Below, in pieces: positions 14,652-19,957 of a DNA stretch of 19,957 nt. The first letter of the stretch is position 1. Each line of letters starts with the position of its first letter. Location: NCBI GenBank assembly GCA_025356695.1, contig JANXSE010000154.1, forward strand, positions 1 to 19,957. The letters are read 5' to 3'. The notes beneath the pieces were generated by a model. It searched no databases. It was not told the origin of the DNA and saw only the letters and a list, made by a program, of their open reading frames with translations. This stretch comes from Betaproteobacteria bacterium (lineage in GTDB: Bacteria; Pseudomonadota; Gammaproteobacteria; Burkholderiales; SG8-41). A program made the translations under genes and the position numbers.

Positions 14652-15602
14652 ATGCGCAACGCAGGGATATCGGCTTCTTTGATGCTGGTGGCGCTGTCGG
14701 CGGTGGCACAGAACTATCCGTCCAAACCCGTGCGCTACATCATGCCCACTACCGGTGCTTCCGAAGTGGTGGGGCGCCTTGTTGCGCAGGGTATGACCGA
14801 AGTGCTCGGCCAGCAGTTTCTGGTCGATGTGCGCGCCGGCGCCGGCGGCAACCTCGGTGCGGAGATCGCGGCGAAGGCACCGGCCGATGGCTACACGCTG
14901 CTGCAGATCACGCAGTCGCACGCGGTCAACGTCAGCCTGTTCAAAAGTCTCGCCTATGATGTGCTGCGCGATTTCACGCCGGTGACCAAACTCGATCTGT
15001 CGCCATTGATCGTGGTCGTGCATCCGTCGCTGCCGGTGAAGACGATGGGTGAACTCGTTAAAATCGCGAAGGCGAAACCGGGCGCGATCAATTACGGTTC
15101 GGCGGGTGTCGGCACCTCGACCTATCTCGCCGCGGAATTGTTCAAGAGTGTCGCCGGTATCAACCTGCTCGAAGTGCCGTACCGCGGCGGCGCGCCGGCG
15201 CAGACGGCGGTGATCGCCGGCGAAGTGTCGGTCTACTTCGCGCCGATCGCCACTGCGCTGCCGTTTGTGAAAGACCGCCGCCTGCGCGCGCTCGCCGTCG
15301 GTAGCCCGCAACGGTTGGGCATGCTGCCCGCAGTGCCCACTGTCGCCGAGGCCGGTTTTCCCGAATACGAAGCGAGCAACTGGCACGGTCTCGTCGTGCC
15401 GGCGAAAACGCCCAAGGAGATCGTCGCCACGCTGCACGCCGCTGCGCTCGCCGCGCTGAAAAAGCCGGACATCGTTAAACGTATGCTCGATCTCGGGCTC
15501 ACGCCCGTCGTCGATCAGCCCGACGAATTCGGTGCCTTCGTGCGTGCCGATATCGAGAAGTGGCGGAAGATTGTGCGGCAGAAGGGGCTGACGATCGAGT
15601 AA
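14652..15602 (+). CDS. TctC/Bug-family periplasmic solute-binding protein with altered binding loop
   Basis: The product has 316 residues with a signal peptide ending in LSAVA (cleavage after Ala19). It starts QNYPSKPVRYIM; the loop that is normally PxAPGGxxDxxAR reads PTTGASEVVGR at 32-42, so Gly-Gly is lost and Glu38 takes the place of the conserved Asp. The rest is orthodox: AGAGGNLGAE at 62-71, PADGYTLL at 77-84 and LEVPYRG. GGAGG stands 10 bases before the ATG at 14652; a GTG directly in front at 14649 is also possible. It is the third gene of the BKACE and FMN-oxidase unit, so it probably serves that pathway. It converges on the CMD-family gene across 246 bp of repeats. Confidence 0.94.
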   Translation: MRNAGISASLMLVALSAVAQNYPSKPVRYIMPTTGASEVVGRLVAQGMTEVLGQQFLVDVRAGAGGNLGAEIAAKAPADGYTLLQITQSHAVNVSLFKSLAYDVLRDFTPVTKLDLSPLIVVVHPSLPVKTMGELVKIAKAKPGAINYGSAGVGTSTYLAAELFKSVAGINLLEVPYRGGAPAQTAVIAGEVSVYFAPIATALPFVKDRRLRALAVGSPQRLGMLPAVPTVAEAGFPEYEASNWHGLVVPAKTPKEIVATLHAAALAALKKPDIVKRMLDLGLTPVVDQPDEFGAFVRADIEKWRKIVRQKGLTIE

Positions 15603-15626
15603 TAACGAAAACTGAGCGCTGCCCTG

Positions 15627-15706
15627 TAGCCTGGAAGGAGCGCAGCGTATTCCGGGATAATCGCCGTCAGCAGAACCCCGGAATACGCTGCGCTCCTTCC
15701 GGGCTA
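15627..15706. repeat. dispersed palindrome family B, copy 2
   Basis: Arms at 15627-15656 and 15677-15706 match at 29 of 30 positions in inverted orientation, with a 20-base spacer. It is the same family as 1898-1975. It lies 24 bp after the TctC stop, between convergent genes, where its hairpin could protect or end transcripts. Confidence 0.88.
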
Positions 15707-15745
15707 CAACACTTCTTGCACTCGGCGTGTCGTGACTACAGACCC

Positions 15746-15837
15746 GTAGGGCGGATAAGCGTAGCGTAATCCGCCGAATGCAATGCGTATCGTTTGCACC
15801 AACATCCGGCGGAAGGCGCTGCGCTTTTCCGCCCTAC
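15746..15837. repeat. dispersed palindrome family C, complete copy (GTAGGGCGGA arms)
   Basis: The 35-base arms at 15746-15780 and 15803-15837 match at 29 of 35 positions in inverted orientation around a 22-base spacer. A single arm of the same family is at 7447-7481. It ends 12 bp before the stop of the minus-strand CMD-family gene. Confidence 0.82.
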
Positions 15838-15848
15838 AAAAGCATTTC

Positions 15849-16781
15849 TTACAGCACCAGCGGCAACTGCGTGTCGTAGGCCTCGTGTGCGCGGCCGAGT
15901 TCGGTGAGGATGCGGTCGAACTGGCGCACGGCGCGCAGGCTGCGCGGCATGCCGGCGTAAATCGTCGAATGCCACAACACCTCGAGCACTTCGCGCGGGC
16001 TGGCGCCGAGCATCAAGGCAGCGCGCTGGTGGTTGTCGCCCTGGATCTGTTCGTCGAGCACCGCGCAGACGCCGACCATGCAGAGCAAACGTGTCTTGTC
16101 GTCGAGGATGCCGCGCACGTACATGCCGGCGTAGATGAAGTCGAGCCACAGCTTCAGATAGTTCTGGTCGAGGCGGTCGAACTGGATCACGGTCTCGGCG
16201 TGGTGCGTCGGCTGCAGGCGGATGCCGGCGCTGATGCCGTGCCAGCCGTACTTCTGCATCATCGCCTCACGCTGCGGGAACTTTGAATCAGGCACGCGCC
16301 AGGTCGGGCGTTCTTTTTCAAGATTACGGCTCTTCGTCACGCCGTCGAGCGGCAGTTGCGAGGCCTTGATCTCCTTCATGCGGCCGGCCTTGGTCATGAT
16401 CTTCTTGAAGACGCGCACGGCGCGCGTGATCTTCGGCGTGCCGAGGTAAACGGTGATCTGCAGCAGCACTTCGAGAATTTCGCGCGGCTTGAGCTTCAAC
16501 ACCAGTGCGCTCTTGATGTGGCTTTCGAGCGTTTCCATTTCGTCCATCGCCACCGCCTGCGAAATCGCCACCAGCAGGCGCGCGCGCTCGGTCAGCACGC
16601 CGCGGTTGTAGAGGCCGCCGTAGGTGTAGTCGAGCCACAGCTTGGCGTACTGCGGATCGAGTTCGTCGCGCCACTTCAGCATTTCCATGAAGTCGGCAGG
16701 GTTCAGGCGCAGGCCGTTGTTGATGGCTTTGGCGCCGTATTTCTTTTTCATGCTGGTAACCAGTGCGTTGCTTTTTGCCAT
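15849..16781 (-). CDS. two-domain carboxymuconolactone decarboxylase (CMD) family protein
   Basis: This 310-residue protein is built of two similar halves, about 10-130 and 175-295. Each carries the KYG...GxRLxP start, KLWLDxxYxGxYxRGxL and the CMD-type HxxxALxLxxxPREILEVL-YxGxP block, with His88 and His251 in equivalent places. The paired cysteines of AhpD-type peroxidase relatives are absent, so it is nearer the decarboxylase/isomerase side of the family. A fused double CMD is unusual, since most members have one domain and multimerise. The frame extends to 16823, but the ATG at 16781 with GGAG 6 bases upstream was chosen. It follows the aldo/keto reductase by 90 bp on the same strand. The reaction is unknown. 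Confidence 0.88.
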   Translation of the reverse strand: MAKSNALVTSMKKKYGAKAINNGLRLNPADFMEMLKWRDELDPQYAKLWLDYTYGGLYNRGVLTERARLLVAISQAVAMDEMETLESHIKSALVLKLKPREILEVLLQITVYLGTPKITRAVRVFKKIMTKAGRMKEIKASQLPLDGVTKSRNLEKERPTWRVPDSKFPQREAMMQKYGWHGISAGIRLQPTHHAETVIQFDRLDQNYLKLWLDFIYAGMYVRGILDDKTRLLCMVGVCAVLDEQIQGDNHQRAALMLGASPREVLEVLWHSTIYAGMPRSLRAVRQFDRILTELGRAHEAYDTQLPLVL

Positions 16782-16822
16782 TGCTGTCTCCGTAAATGTG
16801 CTGATTGCGTATTTGCTTTTCA

Positions 16823-16844
16823 CCTCCCCCTTGAAGGGGAAGGA
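16823..16844. repeat. C/G-rich short palindrome, family D copy 3 (decayed)
   Basis: CCTCCCCCTTGAAGGGGAAGG forms an imperfect stem with a TTGA loop, like the copy at 7383-7405. It lies between the aldo/keto reductase stop and the CMD-family start. Confidence 0.5.
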
Positions 16845-16871
16845 AGGTTCTGGTGAATCAGAAAAATTGCA

Positions 16872-17828
16872 TTAATCCTTCCTCGAAATCTCGTTCACTT
16901 CCGCCACTTCTGCCGCCGTCAGTTCCCATTCGACGGCGCGGATGTTCGCTTCGAGCTGTTCCGGTTTCGTCGCACCGGCGATCACCGTGGCGATTACCGG
17001 TTGCGCGAGCAGCCAGCCGAAGGCGAGATCGAGCAGCGTGCGGCCGCGGGCGGCGCAGAAGGCCTCGAGTTTTTCGAGGATGGTCCAGTTGGCGTCGCTG
17101 ATGAACATGCCCTGATAGCGCTCGCCCTTGGTGATGCGCGCGCCTTCCGGCAGCGGTGCGCCGCGCTTGTACTTGCCGGTGAGAAAACCGCCGGCCAGCG
17201 GATAGTAGGGCAGCAGTTGCGCGCCGTGTTTCAACATCGCCGGAATCAGATCGAGTTCGGCGTCGCGCTTGAGGAGGCTGTATTCGGATTCGCAGCAGGT
17301 CAGCGGCGTGGTGCCGAGCTGACGCGCTGTCCACTGCATGTCGACAAACGGCCAGCCGACCAGCGTCGAGAAACCGAGGTAACGCACCTTGCCCTGTTTG
17401 ACCAGATCGTCGAGCGCGCGCATGGTTTCGTCGAGCGGTGTTTGCTGGTCGAAGCGGTGCATCTGATAGAGATCGATCCAGTCGGTCTTCAGGCGCTTCA
17501 GGCTCGCCTCGACTGCCTGCATGATGTAGCGGCGCGAACAGCCTTTTAGCGTGCCGTTCTTGTCTTCGGGCGCATGCATCGGGCCGCCGAATTTGGTCGC
17601 CAGAAAAATGTCCTTGCGGCGCGGGCCGAGAAACTGGCCGAGGCAGGTTTCCGAGCCGCCGCGTTTGCCGTAAACGTCGGCGGTGTCCCAGAAGGTGATG
17701 CCGAGATCGAGCGCCTTGTGGATGACGGCGCGCGAGGCCTCGGTGTCGATTCTGAGGCCGAAGTTGTTGCAACCGAGGCCGAGTGCGGAAACGGTGACGC
17801 CGGTGTTGCCGATGCTGCGTTGTTTCAT
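16872..17828 (-). CDS. aldo/keto reductase
   Basis: This 318-residue (alpha/beta)8 barrel is a cytoplasmic NAD(P)H-dependent carbonyl reductase. The catalytic tetrad is readable as Asp48 (FWDTADVYG), Tyr53, Lys79 (ATKFGG) and His124 (YQMHRFD). The C-terminal cofactor block IAGATKPEQLEANI is typical of the family. Length and start (MKQRSIGNTGVTVSALGLG) are normal. AAGGGC lies upstream of the ATG at 17828. It lies downstream of two TctC genes across 123 bp that hold a family A palindrome, and upstream of the CMD-family gene, all on the minus strand. It may reduce an aldehyde or ketone of the imported compound; the substrate is unknown. Confidence 0.93.
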   Translation of the reverse strand: MKQRSIGNTGVTVSALGLGCNNFGLRIDTEASRAVIHKALDLGITFWDTADVYGKRGGSETCLGQFLGPRRKDIFLATKFGGPMHAPEDKNGTLKGCSRRYIMQAVEASLKRLKTDWIDLYQMHRFDQQTPLDETMRALDDLVKQGKVRYLGFSTLVGWPFVDMQWTARQLGTTPLTCCESEYSLLKRDAELDLIPAMLKHGAQLLPYYPLAGGFLTGKYKRGAPLPEGARITKGERYQGMFISDANWTILEKLEAFCAARGRTLLDLAFGWLLAQPVIATVIAGATKPEQLEANIRAVEWELTAAEVAEVNEISRKD

Positions 17829-17883
17829 TTTGTGATGCCCTTACGTTAGTGCTTGTGAGACCGCTTTTCTACAGCGAGAGCAG

Positions 17884-17941
17884 GTAGGGTGCGCACCGCG
17901 CACGCGATACTGCGCTGAACGGTGCGCATTGCGCACCCTAC
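17884..17941. repeat. dispersed palindrome family A, copy 2
   Basis: The left arm GTAGGGTGCGCACCGCGCAC at 17884-17903 and the right arm at 17922-17941 match at 18 of 20 positions in inverted orientation. The left arm is identical to an arm of the copy at 1812-1870. It sits between the TctC stop and the aldo/keto reductase start. Confidence 0.83.
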
Positions 17942-17951
17942 GAACCTGCTT

Positions 17952-18914
17952 TCATTCGAGTTTGATGCCGGTACGACGCACCACATCTATCCATTTTTCC
18001 AGATCGGTGCGCACCATCGCGCTGGCCTGTTCGGCGGTGTTGCCAACCGCTTCGCCGCCCTCGCTGGCGAGACGCGATTTTACCGCGGGGGTCTGCAGCG
18101 CCGTGACCATCTCACGGTTGAGCCGCGCAACAACGTCCTTCGGTGTCGCCGCTGGCACCATGATCATGTGCGAGGCGGCTTCATTGATGCCGTCGACGCC
18201 GGCTTCGGCTAGCGTTGGCACCTCGGGCAGCAGGGCCGAACGCCGCGCTTCGGTGACGGCCAGCGCGCGCAGGCGCCCGTTCTGCACCGACGGCAGAGCG
18301 GCGAGGATACCGAACATGCTGACCTGCATCTGTCCGGCAATGGTTTCGGTCAGCGCCGGGCCCGTGCCCTTGTAGGGAATATGCGTGATCTGCATGCCGG
18401 TTTTCAGCTTCAGCATTTCCATCACCATCTGCGGATGCGTGGCGGCGCCGCCGGAGGCGTAGTTCAGTTCGTTCGGGCGTGCCTTCGCCAGCGCGATCAG
18501 CGCCTGCACGCTTTTCACCGGCAGCGACGGATGCACGAGAAAAATGAAGGGCGAAGCGGCGAGCACGGTGACGCCCGTGAGGTCCTTGTTCGGATCGAAC
18601 GGCAGTTTCTGATGCAGCGCTGCGGTGATGGTGTAACTCGACATGCCGATCAGCAGCAGCGTGTAACCGTCGGCCGGCGATTTGGCGACGAGATCGGTGC
18701 CGAGGATGCCGCCGGCACCGGCGCGGTTATCAATGACGACCTGCTGGCCGAGTGTCGGCGTGATCGCCGCACCGATGGTGCGCGCGAGAATGTCGCTGGG
18801 GCCGCCGGGGGCGAGCGGCACGATCAGGCGGACCGGTTTCGACGGATAACTCTGCGCGAGTGCAGGCGCGGCCGCCATCAGCGCGAGTAGGGCGAGCGTG
18901 GATGTGATTTTCAT
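17952..18914 (-). CDS. TctC/Bug-family periplasmic solute-binding protein (tandem paralogue)
   Basis: The product has 320 residues with a signal peptide ending in PALA (cleavage after Ala20). The binding loop is VPLAPGGPSD at 32-41, followed by VVIDNRAGAGGILG, PADGYTLLL and MLKLKTGMQITHIPYKGTGP. The last block and the VPLAPGGPSD loop are shared nearly exactly with the next gene, pointing to a tandem duplication. The ATG at 18914 is 7 bp after the stop of that gene, and its GAGGCG ribosome site overlaps the TGA, so the two are translated together. An aldo/keto reductase follows after 123 bp. The ligand is unknown. Confidence 0.95.
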   Translation of the reverse strand: MKITSTLALLALMAAAPALAQSYPSKPVRLIVPLAPGGPSDILARTIGAAITPTLGQQVVIDNRAGAGGILGTDLVAKSPADGYTLLLIGMSSYTITAALHQKLPFDPNKDLTGVTVLAASPFIFLVHPSLPVKSVQALIALAKARPNELNYASGGAATHPQMVMEMLKLKTGMQITHIPYKGTGPALTETIAGQMQVSMFGILAALPSVQNGRLRALAVTEARRSALLPEVPTLAEAGVDGINEAASHMIMVPAATPKDVVARLNREMVTALQTPAVKSRLASEGGEAVGNTAEQASAMVRTDLEKWIDVVRRTGIKLE

Positions 18915-18921
18915 GATCGCC

Positions 18922-19911
18922 TCAATCCGGCTTGATGCCGCTGCGTTTGATCACATCGGCCCACTTGTCGAGATCGGCGCGCACGATGGCCGCCGCCTCT
19001 TCCGGCGTGTTGCCGATGATTTCCGCACCTTCGTTTTCGAGCCGTGCCACCACCTCGGGCGCGCGCAGCGCCTTGACGAGTTCGCGATGCAGGCGCGCGA
19101 TGATGTCTTTGGGCGTACCGGCCGGTACCAGAATCATATGGCCGCTGGTGTCGTCGAAACCCTTGATGCCTTCTTCCTCGAAGGTCGGCACCTCGGGTAG
19201 CTTGGGCGAACGTTTGGCGCCGGTGACGATGAGGGCGCGCAGCCGCTTCGTTTCCACCTGCGGCAGCGCTGCGATCAGGTTCGACAGCGACACCTGGATA
19301 TGACCGGCCATGTGATCGATCAGCATCGGGCCGGTGCCTTTGTACGGAATGTGCGTGATGTGCAGGCCGGTCTTCAGTTTCAGCAGTTCCATCGACATCT
19401 GCGGGCCGGTGCCGGTGCCGCCGGAGCCGTAGTTGAGGTCTTTCGGCCGCGCCTTGTCGAGGGCAAGCAGGTCCTTGAAAGTTTTCACCGGCAGTGATGG
19501 ATGCACGGTCAGCATGTAGGGGCCGGCGGCGAGGATGGACACCGGTGTGAGGTCTTTGCGCGCGTCGTACGGCAGCTTCGAGTAGAGATTGGCGGTAATG
19601 GTGAACGTTGATGACGCGATCAGCAGCATCGTGTAGCCATCGGCCGGCGATTTTGCTGCTACGTCGACGCCAATGGTGCCGCCGGCGCCGGTGCGGTTAT
19701 CGACGACAATCGGCTGGCCGAGTGCGGGTGTCAGTTGCTGCGCCATCGTGCGCGCAAGCAGATCGCTGGGGCCGCCGGGTGCGAGCGGCACGACGAGGCG
19801 GATCGGTTTCGCCGGCCAGGTTTGCGCGAAGGCCGGCGCCGCGATCAGCGTGGCTGATAGCGAAAGCCAAACGAGTTGCCGCAGTACACAAGAGACAGCA
19901 ATACGCTGCAT
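18922..19911 (-). CDS. TctC/Bug-family periplasmic solute-binding protein (tandem paralogue)
   Basis: This 329-residue protein has a long signal peptide ending in APAFA (cleavage after Ala29). The mature protein begins QTWPAKPIRLVVPLAPGGPSD, then IVVDNRTGAGGTIG, PADGYTMLL and LLKLKTGLHITHIPYKGTGP. GGAGGAG lies 3 bases before the ATG at 19911. It heads a minus-strand pair with the closely related gene at 17952-18914, which starts 7 bp after its stop. Having two similar receptors in one transcript suggests related ligands or a recent gene duplication. Its promoter would lie in the last 46 bases of the window or beyond. Confidence 0.95.
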   Translation of the reverse strand: MQRIAVSCVLRQLVWLSLSATLIAAPAFAQTWPAKPIRLVVPLAPGGPSDLLARTMAQQLTPALGQPIVVDNRTGAGGTIGVDVAAKSPADGYTMLLIASSTFTITANLYSKLPYDARKDLTPVSILAAGPYMLTVHPSLPVKTFKDLLALDKARPKDLNYGSGGTGTGPQMSMELLKLKTGLHITHIPYKGTGPMLIDHMAGHIQVSLSNLIAALPQVETKRLRALIVTGAKRSPKLPEVPTFEEEGIKGFDDTSGHMILVPAGTPKDIIARLHRELVKALRAPEVVARLENEGAEIIGNTPEEAAAIVRADLDKWADVIKRSGIKPD

Positions 19912-19957
19912 GGCTCCTCCAGTTGCGTTGGTTGCCGGGAATGATCCAGAACACGCG

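Noticed and set aside
15746..15837. CRISPR-like or intrinsic terminator reading of the repeat pairs
   Set aside because: There are only two inverted arms, not a direct-repeat array with unique spacers, and no U-run follows for a terminator.
16858..17772. 304-codon minus-strand frame overlapping the aldo/keto reductase
   Set aside because: It is a frame-shifted copy of the same strand; the reductase frame carries the full catalytic tetrad.

Overview
The window comes from a GC-rich betaproteobacterium, most likely a member of the Burkholderiales. The inference rests on gene content: nine periplasmic TctC/Bug-family solute-binding proteins lie scattered among single catabolic enzymes, a pattern typical of Bordetella, Cupriavidus, Variovorax and relatives. 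No rRNA, tRNA, transposase, phage gene, CRISPR array or recognisable transcriptional regulator was seen.

Layout. 1-1689 (minus): an alpha/beta hydrolase followed by a TctC protein whose C-terminus runs off the left edge. 1690-2006: a 317-bp gene-free stretch holding two palindromic repeats. 2007-2987 (plus): a divergent TctC protein, converging with zero spacing on a minus-strand group at 2988-6207 (TctC, TctC, then a LigI-like amidohydrolase). 6330-7301 (plus): another TctC, divergent from that group. 7526-8191 (minus): the pseudouridine synthase RluA, the only obvious housekeeping gene. 8192-8788: 597 bp without a conventional gene, holding several inverted repeats and one possible 25-residue membrane peptide.

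8789-15602 is the most coherent block, a divergent catabolic cassette. To the left run FAA-hydrolase, TctC and a ThDP-dependent decarboxylase-like enzyme with 2-bp and 11-bp gaps. To the right run a BKACE-type beta-keto acid cleavage enzyme, an FMN 2-hydroxy-acid oxidase and a TctC with short gaps. Each arm carries its own binding protein. The enzymes could form a route from a 2-hydroxy acid through a 2-oxo acid to CoA-linked products, but this is inference and the substrate is unknown.

15849-19911 (minus) holds two tandem TctC paralogues, an aldo/keto reductase and a protein with two carboxymuconolactone-decarboxylase-like domains. Between genes sit at least four families of short dispersed palindromes, three of them present more than once in the window. 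The binding proteins have no TctA or TctB membrane partners here, so they must either share a transporter encoded elsewhere or act in sensing.
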